Of a stretch of DNA of 48,795 nt, positions 16,293-26,751 are shown in pieces. The notes below the pieces were generated by a model that saw only the letters and a program-made list of their open reading frames with translations, was not told the origin of the DNA and made no database searches. This stretch comes from Anaerolineae bacterium (lineage in GTDB: Bacteria; Chloroflexota; Anaerolineae; Aggregatilineales; UBA3940): assembly GCA_016928235.1 (NCBI GenBank), contig JAFGLD010000330.1:1-48795 (forward strand). The letters run 5' to 3'. A program made the translations under genes and the position numbers. How positions within the stretch are numbered: the first letter of the stretch is position 1; every line of letters starts with the position of its first letter.

Positions 16293-19200
16293 TCAATCTC
16301 CCATAGCTTCGGTTGGTTGAGCTGATCGTGTCTGATCGGCATTTGTGTTGGTAATCTTGTTAGCTTCACCAGAGAGCTTCGTTGTTTGTTTAAGTGACAA
16401 AGGGATGGTGAAGGAGAAAGTACTCCCTTTGCCAACTTCACTCTCCACCCACATCTCACCGCCATGCAGCCGTACCAGTTGGCGTGTAATGGCCAGGCCC
16501 AGCCCGCTGCCTCCTGCTTTACGGGTGGATGATCCGTCCACCTGGCGGAACCGGTCAAAAACGATTTCTTGATACTCGGGAGGAATACCCGATCCTGTAT
16601 CCTCGACGCCAATGTGTACACTATCTTCCGCCTGTTTACAAAACAGACGGATGTGTCCCTCTGATGTGAATTTGATGGCATTGCTGAGCAGGTTCCAGAC
16701 GATCTGGCGCAGGCGCAAGGGATCGGCATATAGAATGGGGGTGTTTTCAGGAATATCCATTTCAAGCTTGATGTTGGGTTTTTCCTGCGTCAAGACACGG
16801 GTTGCTTCCATAATCTCAGGGGCTAACTCCGTGAAATTAACCTCGCTTTTGTTCAACTCTAACCGACCAGCCTCGATCTTGGCCAGATCTAAGACATCGT
16901 TGATCAGGGCCAGCAGATACTGGCCACTGGAGTGGATGCTCTTGAGATCTTCGAGTGACATGGGGTCAATCTCTTCACCGATGCCATCGATCATCAACTC
17001 CGAATATCCGATGATCGAATTGAGTGGGGTCCTCAACTCATGGCTCATGCTGGCCAGGAACTCATTCTTGAGCTTATCGAGATCCCGTAACTGTTCAGCT
17101 GTAGCTTGAGCTTCTTCCAGCAAGCGAATATTGAGGATGACGGCAGAGGCTTGCTCAGCAAGTACTTGAACCTGGCGAAGCACGTCGTCTTTGACGTTCA
17201 GGGGGGTACCGGATTCACACATAAGTACACCCAGGAAAGTCTCGCCGGACCTGAATGGGAGGACAAGCAGCCCTTGGGTATCAAGCTGGTCGGAGAAGAG
17301 TTCTCGTGTATGTTCATCGACGCGCTCATCTGCCGATATATCCTTGAAAATTAGCGGTTCGTGGGAATTGAAAAGCTTGAGGGTAGGATAGTCATCTAAC
17401 TGGTATTCACTTCCGATAGGCAAACAGGCTGTCTTGCCTTCCCGCCCCCACACTGCGGCAACGGATAGCGATGTTGGTATTTCCTCATCTGTCCAGGGAA
17501 CATCGAAGAAATCGATGGATACACGATCCAATTGATAGAGGCCGCTCGATGATACAAGAGCCTGTAGGATTTCATCGAGGGCCGATGCATGAACGAGCCG
17601 GCTACTGCCCATATACAGTGTTTCGATGTTGTTCAGGGCTTTTTGCGTTTCCTCGAACAGCCGGGCATTCGAGATAGCGACTGCGATCTGGTTGGCAAGT
17701 GTCAGATGGATATTCTTGTCAGTTCCGGTAAAACGATTGGGTTGGTTATCTTGAACGTCAAGGACGCCGATGATCTCCATGCCCAGTGAGATGGGGATGG
17801 TCATTTCCGACCTGGTCTCAGGGAGGAGAGGATTAGGGAGGAAGTGTGGCTCGCGCCTGACATCGTTAACGATGGAAGGTGTTCCGGTACGCGCAGCGCG
17901 TGCTACCAGGCTGTGCTCATAGTCCAGGGGAATGGCATGAGCGCCTTCGACCAGGAGTTGCCCGATTGTGCCGGCTCCCGCGGTCAGCTTGAGATTGTGC
18001 TGATCCGGATCGAGCAGATAGATATGGGCGTGATAAAGGCCCAGCCGTTCCTTGCTCAGGTTACAGACATTCTCGAGAAGCTGTGTCAGGTTGAGATTCG
18101 TACTGGCCTGTGTCCCGATCTCTGCCACCGTGGCCATCTCTTCGGCGAGCCGTTGGGCATCGGTAAAGAGACGTGTATTTGATAATGCCACGGAGAGCTG
18201 ATTGGCGATGATCTGAAGGGTGACGATCTCATCTTCATCGAAGTAGTTTGCTACACTCTGTTGTATATCGAAAACGCCCAGTATCTCATCACCGATGAAG
18301 AGTGGTATGGCCACTTCTGAAAGCGTATCCGGCAGGAGTGGATTAGGGAGATGTTGGGGGGTTTGGGTGACATCCTGCACGACGACAGGCTTGAGCGTTC
18401 GGGCCGCCTCTGCGACCAGACTGCGTTCGGCATAGAGCGAAATGCTGTGGGCCTGTTCTTTCAAGATCTCGCCCACCTCACCCAATCCTTCGCTGACAAT
18501 CAATCTCTGTGTGTCCGGCTCATAGAGATAGATGTGAGCATGGTAATAATTGAAGGTCTCTGCGGTGCGGTTGACGGTCTCTTTCAACAGCTCTTCTTGA
18601 TCGAGGACAGTGGTCAGACGTTGAGCCAGTCCGTATGCCGCCTCTTGTCGTTTACTCGCTGCTGCCCGATTCGTGATGTCGTGTGACATGCCCAAGACGC
18701 CGATTATATTGCCCTGTGCATCCTTGAGAGGCATCTGGGTGGTTTCGAGAATGTGTGTCGTGCCATCCGGGTAGGTGACCACATCTTCAGGGATGAAAAT
18801 AGTCTGGCCTTTTTCAAGCACCGTTTGTTCATCAGCGCGCGAGCTGCGGAGGGTCTTCTCGGTATCGTCCTCGACCAGGCGTGATAGGATGCCTAGCGCG
18901 TGATCATCCTGACCGATCATCTCTTCCGGCGTCTGCTTGCCCTGTGATGTGGCAAAAGCCTGATTGGCAACCACATAACGGCGATCTGTGTCTTTGGCGT
19001 AGATCCAGTCGGGACTGGCATTGATGATGGAGCGGAGCAATTGAGCCTGATCTTGTGTTTGCGCGACCAACTGCCGGTTTTCAAGCGCGGTAGCCAGCTC
19101 AGAAGCGAGTACCTTGTAGAGCTCACTATCTTCCGGGTGAAGGTGATGCTGCTCCGGCCATCCAAGCGTGGCAATCCCGATCCACTGTTTCTTGGCCAGG

Positions 19201-20765
19201 AGTAGGGGGATGACGGCCAGAGACCGGATACCCGCTGCCAGGAATAGCTGCCGGGTTTGCTCGCTCACCAGTGGGTGTAGCGCAGCCAGATCCGGGATAT
19301 CCGTGATCTGGTTTGGGTCGGCTGTCAACAGCAGCGATATTGGGGCATCTTTGATACGGCATCGCTCCAGCCTCAGTTCACTTACGGGCTCTTCCTTGAA
19401 GGGGTGGAGGGTGGCGATTAGCTCGACCCACTCCGGCTCGCCGGTAGCGTTGTTGGTAATGTAGAATAGATCGGCCCGGCAGGGCTCTTTGGAGAGAATT
19501 GGCCCTGCAAATGCCTGTAGAAGGTCTTCGGCGTTTTGAGATATCAATAGCGCGAGGCTGGCTTCATAGAGGGTCTGGACACGGCCCAAGGCAGTCCGGG
19601 TCTGTTCCAGCATCTGCCCGCTGGTCAGCGCATAGGCAATTGATGTACTGGCTGTCTGGAGCAGCTCGACTTCGGCTTGCTCCCAGGCACGCTCTTGTGT
19701 GCAGTCATCGAACCCGACAAACCCAGACATTTTCTCGCCTGAACTGATTGGGATCAACAAGAGAGATCGGGTATCTTGCGCCTGCATGATCGCGATTTCG
19801 GGCTCCGGGATACTTGAGCGCAAAGCGACGATCGGCTTGCCGTTGAACAGATTCTCTTTCCAGTGGGGAAGCGCGTCGTAGGCAAACACCTGATCACCAG
19901 CCGGCGCGATTCCCTCATTGACCCATTCGTGCGTCTTCCGTGCCGCAAGTTGACCGTCGGCGTTTGTAAAATTGGCAAAAATATAAACACGGCTGGCTTC
20001 CACCGCTCGGGCGAGGGAAGCAATAGCATCTGCGAGCCCCATCACGCCCTGGTCCAAGAGCACGGTTGCAAACTCAGAGACGCCGGATGAGAAGCGGTTC
20101 TGCCTTGCAAGCCGGTTAAGGGTTGCCTCGGATTCTGCCTGTGTTTTGCGAACCTGGTCAAATGCGCGCGCGTTTTCGACTGCAATTGCCACCTGTCCGG
20201 CCAGAGTAGACATCACATGTACGTCGTCTTCGGCAAACCGGTTGGCTTGTTCGGATTGAACGTCAAGGACGCCGATGGTTTTCTGACCGGCCAACATCGG
20301 CACAGCCATCTCCGATTTGGTATGAGGCAAAAGGGGATTGGGCAGAAAGCCATCTTCCTTCCAAACCTCGTTTGCAATCACGGGTTCGCCTGTCCGGGCA
20401 GCGCGTGCGACCAGGCTTTTAGGCGCGCCGAGCGGGATGCTGTGGCCGCTCTTTCTCATTGTTTTGCCCGCCTGGCCGGCTCCGGCTTCCATGATCAACG
20501 TTTCGGTAGCGTCGTCCAGAAGGTATACGTGGGCATGGTAAAGCTTGAACCTGCCTTTGGTCAGATTGACCATGCGAGGCAAAAGCTTGTCCAGGTCAAG
20601 ATTTCGGGAGACTTCTTGAGAGACTTGGGCCGCAATTTCGAGATCGCGAGTGCGGCTGATGGCACGATCTTCCAGAGCTTTCAGGGTATCCCGGAGCTGC
20701 TGCGCCATTTTTTCGAAGTCAGGAAGTACGCTGCCGGATGGGTATTTTTCATCTTTTGGCGACAT
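16293..20765 (-). CDS. Soluble PAS/multi-GAF sensor histidine kinase
   Basis: 1490 residues with no signal peptide or membrane segment. Domains in order: GAF (about 50-205), GAF-like (about 225-385), GAF-like (about 400-555), PAS/PAC (about 575-700, [20 protein letters not shown]), GAF (about 715-870), GAF (about 890-1045), GAF (about 1060-1215), HisKA and HATPase. Phospho-acceptor His is near 1242 in [19 protein letters not shown] box [10 protein letters not shown]1 DTGSGIPP and G2 GGSGLGLAI are intact. Three of the GAFs are near-duplicates ([33 protein letters not shown]), a common Anaerolineae signature. GGAGAAGG precedes the ATG. It heads an operon with three receivers and a GNAT protein. 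The ligand or cue is unknown; its GAFs lack an obvious chromophore Cys assignment from reading alone. Confidence 0.9.
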   Translation of the reverse strand: MSPKDEKYPSGSVLPDFEKMAQQLRDTLKALEDRAISRTRDLEIAAQVSQEVSRNLDLDKLLPRMVNLTKGRFKLYHAHVYLLDDATETLIMEAGAGQAGKTMRKSGHSIPLGAPKSLVARAARTGEPVIANEVWKEDGFLPNPLLPHTKSEMAVPMLAGQKTIGVLDVQSEQANRFAEDDVHVMSTLAGQVAIAVENARAFDQVRKTQAESEATLNRLARQNRFSSGVSEFATVLLDQGVMGLADAIASLARAVEASRVYIFANFTNADGQLAARKTHEWVNEGIAPAGDQVFAYDALPHWKENLFNGKPIVALRSSIPEPEIAIMQAQDTRSLLLIPISSGEKMSGFVGFDDCTQERAWEQAEVELLQTASTSIAYALTSGQMLEQTRTALGRVQTLYEASLALLISQNAEDLLQAFAGPILSKEPCRADLFYITNNATGEPEWVELIATLHPFKEEPVSELRLERCRIKDAPISLLLTADPNQITDIPDLAALHPLVSEQTRQLFLAAGIRSLAVIPLLLAKKQWIGIATLGWPEQHHLHPEDSELYKVLASELATALENRQLVAQTQDQAQLLRSIINASPDWIYAKDTDRRYVVANQAFATSQGKQTPEEMIGQDDHALGILSRLVEDDTEKTLRSSRADEQTVLEKGQTIFIPEDVVTYPDGTTHILETTQMPLKDAQGNIIGVLGMSHDITNRAAASKRQEAAYGLAQRLTTVLDQEELLKETVNRTAETFNYYHAHIYLYEPDTQRLIVSEGLGEVGEILKEQAHSISLYAERSLVAEAARTLKPVVVQDVTQTPQHLPNPLLPDTLSEVAIPLFIGDEILGVFDIQQSVANYFDEDEIVTLQIIANQLSVALSNTRLFTDAQRLAEEMATVAEIGTQASTNLNLTQLLENVCNLSKERLGLYHAHIYLLDPDQHNLKLTAGAGTIGQLLVEGAHAIPLDYEHSLVARAARTGTPSIVNDVRREPHFLPNPLLPETRSEMTIPISLGMEIIGVLDVQDNQPNRFTGTDKNIHLTLANQIAVAISNARLFEETQKALNNIETLYMGSSRLVHASALDEILQALVSSSGLYQLDRVSIDFFDVPWTDEEIPTSLSVAAVWGREGKTACLPIGSEYQLDDYPTLKLFNSHEPLIFKDISADERVDEHTRELFSDQLDTQGLLVLPFRSGETFLGVLMCESGTPLNVKDDVLRQVQVLAEQASAVILNIRLLEEAQATAEQLRDLDKLKNEFLASMSHELRTPLNSIIGYSELMIDGIGEEIDPMSLEDLKSIHSSGQYLLALINDVLDLAKIEAGRLELNKSEVNFTELAPEIMEATRVLTQEKPNIKLEMDIPENTPILYADPLRLRQIVWNLLSNAIKFTSEGHIRLFCKQAEDSVHIGVEDTGSGIPPEYQEIVFDRFRQVDGSSTRKAGGSGLGLAITRQLVRLHGGEMWVESEVGKGSTFSFTIPLSLKQTTKLSGEANKITNTNADQTRSAQPTEAMGD

Positions 20766-20898
20766 GCTATCCTTCTCCAGCCTTGTGACAACACTCTGCA
20801 GAATAAGAGAATACTAGATGTGATTCCAACGATAGTTCATAATGTCTTCACGTTGTCAGTATATCACAGACTACTAAAATGCATGAATGGGGTTATAC

Positions 20899-21050
20899 CC
20901 TAATATCCGTGAATGAAATCATCGGTTCTCCGAGAATTGCTATCTCTTGCTGTCTATTCCCAATAGAGTCTATGGATATCGAATGTGCTTTTTTGCCTGA
21001 CTGATCACCCAAACGATTTGCTTTTTAATCGTCCATCACTCCTCACCCCA
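20899..21050. repeat. Repeat family B, copy
   Basis: Starts with TAATATCCGTGAATGAAATC, matching AATACCCGTGAATGAAATC at 42085 and 48665. Near 21001-21045 it carries, inverted, a GTGATGGACGA ... TCGTTTGGGTGAT pair that matches 48721-48755. Confidence 0.5.
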
Positions 21051-21320
21051 ATCTGCTCTCAGATGGGTGGCGTACAGTTTCCCATAGCCATGGTCTCGAG
21101 TCCGACATCAAGCCGCATCAAAGACCCTGACAAAGAAACTGGTATGCACGTGACACCCATGGAGCGCAACTCAATAGGTGAAGATTCGTTACAATATATG
21201 GGCCATCTGTTGCGCAACTGGTGGCTGTTGGCCAATTGTTATAAACCAGGAACGAACTAAACTGAGTGAGGCTTGTTCTGTGTGGTTAAAAACCTCCGCG
21301 AACCGATGTGTAAAGCGAGA

Positions 21321-21501
21321 TGTAACTATTCAGTTATGGGTGCCGGCTGCTTGACAGTTTTGAGTGATGCGTGACGAGTTTTAGTTTACAGCTATACTGC
21401 AAACGGCTGGGTTTTGGACTTTTTCTGAACATACCCAAGCATAATCAAAAGTCCAGGTTACAACCGCTCGCAGTATAACAGCTAACAGCTGAATAGTTAC
21501 A
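21321..21501. repeat. Repeat family A element with nested inverted repeats
   Basis: TGTAACTATTCAG (21321-21333) and CTGAATAGTTACA (21489-21501) are perfect terminal inverted repeats. Inside are AGCTATACTGC/GCAGTATAACAGCT and TGGACTTTT/AAAAGTCCA pairs and a GTGATGCGTGACGAG heptamer run. Copies or part-copies occur at 26855 and, inverted, at 35511. The element ends 27 bp before the korD start. Confidence 0.65.
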
Positions 21502-21527
21502 GCAGAATTAAGGCTAGAGAGGTTCTT

Positions 21528-21785
21528 ATGGTTGATGCAGTGCCAGTCATACAGATTACCCTGGCAGAAGATTCAAACAAACGAAAAAAGCCCCGTGGTC
21601 AGGTTGTACTTTTTGGGTCATGGTGCAAAGGATGCGGTCTCTGCGTAGAGTTTTGCCCTACAGGTGTGCTGGCTCTGGATGAAAACGATCATCCCATTGT
21701 CATAAAGCCCGAAAACTGTACAGGCTGCCATTGGTGTGATACGCATTGTCCAGACATGGCCATTGTCGTCAAACGCCTGGACTAA
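21528..21785 (+). CDS. korD: 2-oxoacid:ferredoxin oxidoreductase, delta (ferredoxin) subunit
   Basis: 85 residues with two 4Fe-4S motifs: CKGCGLCVEFCP (about residue 31-42) and CTGCHWCDTHCP (about 65-76). This is the ferredoxin-like delta subunit that passes electrons between the TPP site of the oxidoreductase and external ferredoxin. GAGAGG lies 5 bases before the ATG. It is followed by korA, korB and korC in the same direction, though a 583-bp gap with repeat DNA separates it from korA. The pattern korD-A-B-C is common in bacteria using 2-oxoglutarate:ferredoxin oxidoreductase. Confidence 0.9.
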   Translation: MVDAVPVIQITLAEDSNKRKKPRGQVVLFGSWCKGCGLCVEFCPTGVLALDENDHPIVIKPENCTGCHWCDTHCPDMAIVVKRLD

Positions 21786-22368
21786 TGTTTTGCGGCATAG
21801 GCGACCTCATCGTTGTGGCTGTGCTGCGAAACACTCAGACAGTCAGCTGAGGGTTTTCGTTCCCCAGATCATAACATGTCTGTTCTGTGCCTTGAGAGTA
21901 GACTTGATCAGAAATAACGGTGTTACACATAAAATAAGCCGGATTTTACGCATAGCATGTCTACTGCCGATAAAGTCTGTTATCTGATAAGAGCTCGCGG
22001 AGCACACGGAGATTTTTAGTTTTTTCTCTGCGACAAATCTGTGCGCACGCACAAAAAAGGCGAAACGACAGTACATAACTCATCTTTTCCAGAGCCGTTA
22101 ACCGGCGGCACGCGAGGATAGCGTGGTTGGTCGTTTGGAGGCTTTTAACCTTACCCCATGTGCCTCTATCCGGTTACCAACCTCGGTGCTGCCCCTTTCC
22201 ATACATGGAGAGGGGCAGACAGCCGTTGGTCATCTATCGAAGGTCGTTGGGGGTGAGGTTTTAAGCGGTACGACGTTTGACCGGCACACTGACATGACCA
22301 CGTTATTTCCGAGGGCTATCCGGTAACTCGTTGCTCATGCTTTACACCTATTTTCGGAGGAGTGTCCT
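21786..22368. other. Gap inside the kor cluster
   Basis: No gene is supported. It contains copy 2 of the dispersed repeat (about 21990-22075) and a hairpin, CTGCCCCTTTCC / GGAGAGGGGCAG (22189-22218). The gap interrupts an operon that is normally tight, so the repeat may have been inserted. The 150 bp before korA could be a leader with its own promoter, but I recognise no riboswitch. Confidence 0.45.
21990..22075. repeat. Intergenic repeat, copy 2 (inverted relative to 1603)
   Basis: Contains GGAGATTTTTAGTTTTTT followed by CTCTGCG and then AAAAAAGGCGAAAC. It is the reverse-complement counterpart of the segment near 1603-1690. Confidence 0.45.
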
Positions 22369-23484
22369 TTGGTTGTCAGCTTGATGCAGGGAAATGAAGC
22401 TATCAGTTGGGGGGCATTGGCGGCGGGTTGCCGTTTCTTTGCGGGATATCCGATTACCCCATCCACCGAGATTGCCGAGATGCTCGCGCGTGAGCTTCCC
22501 AAAGTCGGCGGCACCTTCATTCAGATGGAAGATGAAATCGCCAGCATGGCAGCAATTATTGGTGCTTCGATTGGTGGTTTGAAGTCCATGACGGCTACCA
22601 GTGGCCCCGGTTTCTCTCTTATGCAAGAGAACATCGGGTACGCGGCAATGACCGAGGTGCCTTGTGTCGTGGTAAACGTTCAACGCCTGGGTCCTTCAAC
22701 AGGGCTTGCCACAGCTGCAGCGCAGGGCGATGTTATGCAGACTCGCTGGGGCACACACGGCGACCACCCGATCATCGTCCTCAGCCCGACATCGGTTACA
22801 CAGTCTTTTGAGTTGACTATCCGGGCCTTCAACCTCTCCGAGCGATATCGTACGCCAGTCATCCTGCTGACTGAGGGCATTATCGGCCATATGCGGGAAC
22901 CGATCGATCTGCCGGATTTTGATGCGCTCGAAATCGTTGAGCGTGTCATCACCGATACACCCGATCACTATGTCCCATTCAGCAACGATTTAGGAGATGT
23001 CCCGCCCCTGGCCAGTTTCGGACAGGGTTACCGGTACCATATCACTGGCTTGTTTCACGATCCGATGGGCTTCCCAACCCAACGTCTGGACGAGATCGAT
23101 CCCTGGCTGGAACGAGTCCATCACAAGCTTGACCGGCATCTGGATGAGATTGTGATGGTAGAGGAAGATCTACAAGATGATGCCAGAATCGCGATCATAG
23201 CCTATGGCGTGTCGGCACGCGGTGCCCGGCACGCTCTGAAGCTGGCGCGATCTCAGGGCTACAAAGTCAGCATGTTGACACTATTGACCATCTGGCCATT
23301 TCCTGAAGCACAGGTAGAAGAACTGGGAGATCAAGTGGATCGGGTCATCGTCCCTGAAATGAATTTGGGACAGCTGGCACTGGAGGTAGAGCGCATGGTG
23401 GGGAGAAAGAAGGTTGCGCGTGTCAACCGTGCCAACGGCGAGATGGTCACCCCGCAAATGATCCTGGATGTTATCGAAAGTTGA
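22369..23484 (+). CDS. korA: 2-oxoglutarate:ferredoxin oxidoreductase, alpha subunit
   Basis: 371 residues covering the pyrimidine-binding and transketolase-C-like domains (OFOR domains I and II). Typical motifs: GNEAISWGALAAGCRFFAGY and PITPSTEIAE (about 8-33), then TATSGPGFSLMQENIGYA (about 78-95). The start is a TTG at 22369 with GGAGGAG six bases upstream; ATG at 22384 is possible but lies further from that site. With KorB and KorC it oxidises or reductively carboxylates 2-oxoglutarate with ferredoxin and CoA in the cytoplasm. Assignment to 2-oxoglutarate over other 2-oxoacids is by subunit layout and general similarity, not by an active-site test. Confidence 0.9.
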   Translation: MVVSLMQGNEAISWGALAAGCRFFAGYPITPSTEIAEMLARELPKVGGTFIQMEDEIASMAAIIGASIGGLKSMTATSGPGFSLMQENIGYAAMTEVPCVVVNVQRLGPSTGLATAAAQGDVMQTRWGTHGDHPIIVLSPTSVTQSFELTIRAFNLSERYRTPVILLTEGIIGHMREPIDLPDFDALEIVERVITDTPDHYVPFSNDLGDVPPLASFGQGYRYHITGLFHDPMGFPTQRLDEIDPWLERVHHKLDRHLDEIVMVEEDLQDDARIAIIAYGVSARGARHALKLARSQGYKVSMLTLLTIWPFPEAQVEELGDQVDRVIVPEMNLGQLALEVERMVGRKKVARVNRANGEMVTPQMILDVIES

Positions 23485-23487
23485 GCC

Positions 23488-24396
23488 ATGGCAGAACATA
23501 TTCTTGGTGCCCATGATCTGGATGTCGATGAAATCCAGATCCCGCGTGAAGACTGGTTTGAGTCAAGTGATACGCTGCAAAAGCTGCGAAAGAACAAGAA
23601 ATTTCCGACTATTTGGTGTGCCGGATGTGGCATTGGCATTGTAATGGGCTCACTGATTCGTGCCATCGATCACCTGGGCTTATCAAACGACGAGGTCGCC
23701 CTGGTATCCGGGATTGGGTGCACCAGTCGTATGCCGGTGTACATGGATTTCAATACGATGCACACCACGCATGGGCGCGCCCTGGCTTTTGCTACCGGAT
23801 TAAAAATCGCTCGTCCTCATATGCAAGTCATTGCAATCATGGGTGACGGCGACGCGTTGGCAATCGGCGGCAATCATTTCATCCACGCTGCCCGGCGCAA
23901 CATCGGCATCACTTCCATCATCGTGAACAACGCTATCTACGGGATGACCGGGGGGCAATACAGCCCAACCACTCCTGTCGGCAAGCAGGCCACAACAGCC
24001 CCTTATGGCAACATCGAGCCCCCCTTCCCGATCTGCGAGCTGGCCATTGCATCTGGTGCTACTTATGTTGCTCGCAGCACCGTCTACCACGTTCTGGAAC
24101 TGGATAAGTATATTCAGGAGGCCATCCAAAAAGATGGCTTTAGCCTGGTGGAGGCGGTCAGCTATTGCCATACCACCTATGGGCGCTTGAACAAATTCGG
24201 CACGGCGCCTGATATGATGAGAGGGCTCAAAAAAGATAGTATCTCCAAATCAGCTTTCGAGAAGCTGTCTCCCCGGGAACGTGCCGAGAATTCCAAGATT
24301 GTGCGGGGTGTCTTGCATGTCGATGACAGTCGCGAGGAGTTTTCTCGTGTATGCCGGCAGCTCTCTGAGCGTGTTCGGACTGGAGGCTCGCAGTGA
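23488..24396 (+). CDS. korB: 2-oxoglutarate:ferredoxin oxidoreductase, beta subunit
   Basis: 302 residues, the TPP-binding subunit. The TPP/Mg motif is MGDGDALAIGGNHFIHAARR followed by NNAIYGMTGGQYSPTTPVGK. Cys residues near the N-terminus (WCAGCGIG, about 47-54) are as in KorB. It starts 3 bp after the korA stop. An N-terminal extension of about 35 residues (MAEHILGAHDLDVDEIQIPR...) precedes the conserved part. The stop overlaps the GTG start of korC. Confidence 0.93.
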   Translation: MAEHILGAHDLDVDEIQIPREDWFESSDTLQKLRKNKKFPTIWCAGCGIGIVMGSLIRAIDHLGLSNDEVALVSGIGCTSRMPVYMDFNTMHTTHGRALAFATGLKIARPHMQVIAIMGDGDALAIGGNHFIHAARRNIGITSIIVNNAIYGMTGGQYSPTTPVGKQATTAPYGNIEPPFPICELAIASGATYVARSTVYHVLELDKYIQEAIQKDGFSLVEAVSYCHTTYGRLNKFGTAPDMMRGLKKDSISKSAFEKLSPRERAENSKIVRGVLHVDDSREEFSRVCRQLSERVRTGGSQ

Positions 24397-24953
24397 ACAT
24401 TCCCTTTGTCGATCGGATCGAGATTCGCCTGGTTGGAAAGGGTGGGCAGGGCATGATCCTGGCCGGCATGATCCTGGCTGAAGCTGCGACTATCTACGAC
24501 TTCAAGAATGCCGTGCAAACCCAGACCTATGGGCCTGAAGCCCGTGGCGGTGCCAGTAAATCGGAGGTCGTAATCAGCTCGGGTGAAATCGATTATCCTG
24601 AAGTGATCAATGCGGATGTGTTGGTGGTCATGAGCCAGGAAGCCTGCGACAAATATGCTCTCAGCATGAAGGCGGACAGCCTGTCAATTCTGGATGACGA
24701 GAATATCGATTGCCTGCCGATAACGCCATTTGTTCGGGCGCCGATAACGCGATTGGCGCTGGAGACCACCGGCAAGACTCTGGCGGCTAATATTGTGGCT
24801 CTTGGTGTGTTGGTAGGCCTGACAGGGGCGGTCTCCCGGCAAGCCATCGAAAAAGCCGTGTTGGCGCGAGCCCCTGAGGGAACCAAAGAAATGAATCGGC
24901 AGGCACTCTTAAAAGGTTTTGAAGTGGCTGAGCATCTTAACGAGCCCATTTGA
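24393..24953 (+). CDS. korC: 2-oxoglutarate:ferredoxin oxidoreductase, gamma subunit
   Basis: 186 residues. Conserved gamma features: RLVGKGGQGMILAGMILAEA (about 11-30) and QTQTYGPEARGGASKSEVVI (about 43-62). The GTG start overlaps the korB stop (GTGA), so the two are translationally coupled. This subunit binds CoA-side and interface regions in the complex. Completes the korDABC set, which supplies or consumes reduced ferredoxin at the 2-oxoglutarate step of the TCA cycle. Confidence 0.93.
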   Translation: MNIPFVDRIEIRLVGKGGQGMILAGMILAEAATIYDFKNAVQTQTYGPEARGGASKSEVVISSGEIDYPEVINADVLVVMSQEACDKYALSMKADSLSILDDENIDCLPITPFVRAPITRLALETTGKTLAANIVALGVLVGLTGAVSRQAIEKAVLARAPEGTKEMNRQALLKGFEVAEHLNEPI

Positions 24954-25041
24954 TCTTCCATATCTCAACTCGACTTTGTCCATCGACAACTCCATGCGTG
25001 GCAGGTGGAATGTGGGAAAGACAGCGTGGCGTGCGGAGTGG

Positions 25042-25061
25042 ATTCCCGCTTTCGCAGGAAT
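25042..25061. repeat. dRS3-like palindrome, second copy
   Basis: ATTCCCGCTTTCGCAGGAAT, one mismatch from a perfect ATTCCC-N8-GGGAAT palindrome. Compare 8323-8342. Confidence 0.55.
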
Positions 25062-25331
25062 GACAGTCTTGAGATGCAAGAGACTCTTTGACTATCGCTG
25101 CTTGACCATGATGTTGAAAAAAACCATGCCTTCGCGTCATCCTTCGTGACCATTCAGTCAGATAGGTGCAAAGTCGAGTTTGGTAGTTCGTAGTTCTGAT
25201 GGGTTTTCAGCCTCTTCCCACCTGTTGCTAATTCCGGCGAACAAAAAAACTGATTCCTCATCGATTTCCAGCCTGTTTGCATGGCGATGAGACTGCGCTT
25301 CTCAACTGTATCATCCCCACGACAAAAAATG

Positions 25332-25360
25332 TTCACCGAAAACCATGAGTAGGGTATACT
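25332..25360 (+). promoter_or_regulatory. Promoter for S41 peptidase
   Basis: TTCACC (25332-25337), 17-bp spacer, TATACT (25355-25360). The -10 is good and the -35 weak. Transcription would start near 25367. Confidence 0.5.
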
Positions 25361-25427
25361 CTCTCAAATAGCTCTGATGCTGTTTTGAGACTGGTGCCAT
25401 ATGAGCACTTCGACCGATGGAGAGATG

Positions 25428-26702
25428 ATGAAAAACTATTTGCGTTACGTGTTGGTAGCTATCGTACTTGTTTTTACCTGTGTGGCAGGGTTGGCGGGCG
25501 GCGTGGTAGCCGATCGTGCCTGGCAGACGGCCTTTGTCGATGACGAACCCGAGACGGCAGACTCTGCCGGTACAGCACCCGATGCGGAGCTTATTAACGA
25601 AGCCTGGAATCTGATCGACAAACATTATGTTGACCGCGAGGCGGTTGAGAGGGAGCGGTTGACCTATGGCGCGATCAGCGGCATGGTGATGTCGCTAGGC
25701 GATACCGGACACAGTGTCTTTTTGACGCCGGAGATGCTGCGAGCCTACCAGATAGACATCGAGGGCGAGTTCGAAGGTATTGGCGCCTACGTTGAAATGC
25801 GTGGGGGGTATGTGATCATCGTTACACCAATGGATGGATCTCCCGCTCAGGAAGCAGGTCTGCGCCCTGGAGATGTAGTGCTCCAGGTGGACGAAGAGGA
25901 TATGGCAGGCAAGGCGCTGGAAGAAGTCATCAGCCAGATCATGGGCCCGGCAGGGAGCGATGTCAATCTGACTATCTTCAGACCCGAAACACAGGAAACG
26001 CTTGAAGTCACCATCACCCGCGCGCGGATCACTATTCGTAATGTTACCTGGAAATTCCTGCCCGGCACTCAAATTGCCCACCTGCGAATTGCCCAGTTCA
26101 GTCTTGGTATGACCGATGAGCTCAAACAGGCATTGAAGGAGATCAAGGAGCAGGAAGCAGCCGGGATCGTTCTCGACCTGCGTAACAATCCTGGCGGGGC
26201 ACTGGATGAGGCAGTCGATACAGCCAGTCAGTTCCTATCGGATGGGAATGTGCTCATCGAACGCGATGCACAGGGTAAAGAGACAGCGACGAAAGTCAGA
26301 GCAGGGGGATTGGCAACCGACATCCCGATGGTCGTGTTGATCAACCAGGGATCGGCCAGCGCATCGGAGATTGTTTCCGGTGCCATCCAGGACGCCGGCC
26401 GGGCACAGTTGGTCGGTGAGACAACCTTCGGCACCGGCACTGTGCTCAACCAGTTCAAACTGTCTGATGGGTCGGCGATACTGCTGGCAGTCGAAGAGTG
26501 GCTGACGCCCAAGGGTCGACTCATCTGGCACAAAGGTATCACGCCTGATAAAGAAGTGAAGCTGCCTGTTAATGCGTCACTCTTATTGCCTGAGGCCGAG
26601 ACAGATATGACACCAGAACAACTGCGTGATAATGAAGACGTTCAATTATTGGCTGCACTTGATCTGCTCCTGGAAATCATCGGTGCGGGGAGTGGAAACT
26701 AA
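25428..26702 (+). CDS. S41-family C-terminal processing peptidase with variant active site
   Basis: 424 residues from ATG 25428 (GGAGAG five bases upstream); an ATG at 25401 is in frame but has no ribosome site. The N-terminus is a membrane anchor or signal (YVLVAIVLVFTCVAGLAGG), so the protein works outside the membrane. A PDZ domain (about 100-180, GSPAQEAGLRPGDVVLQVDE) precedes the S41 domain. The nucleophile Ser motif NQGSASASEIVSGAIQDAGR is intact. At the usual catalytic Lys (TFGKGxVQ in CtpA/Prc) this protein has TFGTGTVLNQF: Thr replaces Lys and Leu replaces the conserved Gln. It may use another base, be inactive, or act as a chaperone-like binder. The rest of the fold (LAVEEWLTPKGRLIWHKGI) is well preserved, so this is not decay. 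Confidence 0.9.
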   Translation: MKNYLRYVLVAIVLVFTCVAGLAGGVVADRAWQTAFVDDEPETADSAGTAPDAELINEAWNLIDKHYVDREAVERERLTYGAISGMVMSLGDTGHSVFLTPEMLRAYQIDIEGEFEGIGAYVEMRGGYVIIVTPMDGSPAQEAGLRPGDVVLQVDEEDMAGKALEEVISQIMGPAGSDVNLTIFRPETQETLEVTITRARITIRNVTWKFLPGTQIAHLRIAQFSLGMTDELKQALKEIKEQEAAGIVLDLRNNPGGALDEAVDTASQFLSDGNVLIERDAQGKETATKVRAGGLATDIPMVVLINQGSASASEIVSGAIQDAGRAQLVGETTFGTGTVLNQFKLSDGSAILLAVEEWLTPKGRLIWHKGITPDKEVKLPVNASLLLPEAETDMTPEQLRDNEDVQLLAALDLLLEIIGAGSGN

Positions 26703-26751
26703 TTCCGGTATGGCTGACAGCCTCATTGGCCTATGAGGTTATCGAAAAAAA

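Larger units (their letters stand above)
20766..21527. other. Divergent intergenic region with two repeat elements
   Basis: 762 bp between the kinase operon (minus) and korDABC (plus). No gene is supported. It contains a repeat-family-B copy (about 20899-21050) and a family-A element (21321-21501). The kor promoter could not be placed with confidence. Confidence 0.5.
24954..25400. other. Intergenic region before S41 peptidase
   Basis: No gene is supported. A dRS3-like repeat (25042-25061) and a promoter (25332-25360) are the only recognisable items. Confidence 0.55.

Noticed and set aside
21786..22368. Riboswitch before korA
   Set aside because: No conserved core of a known riboswitch was recognised; only one plain hairpin is present.
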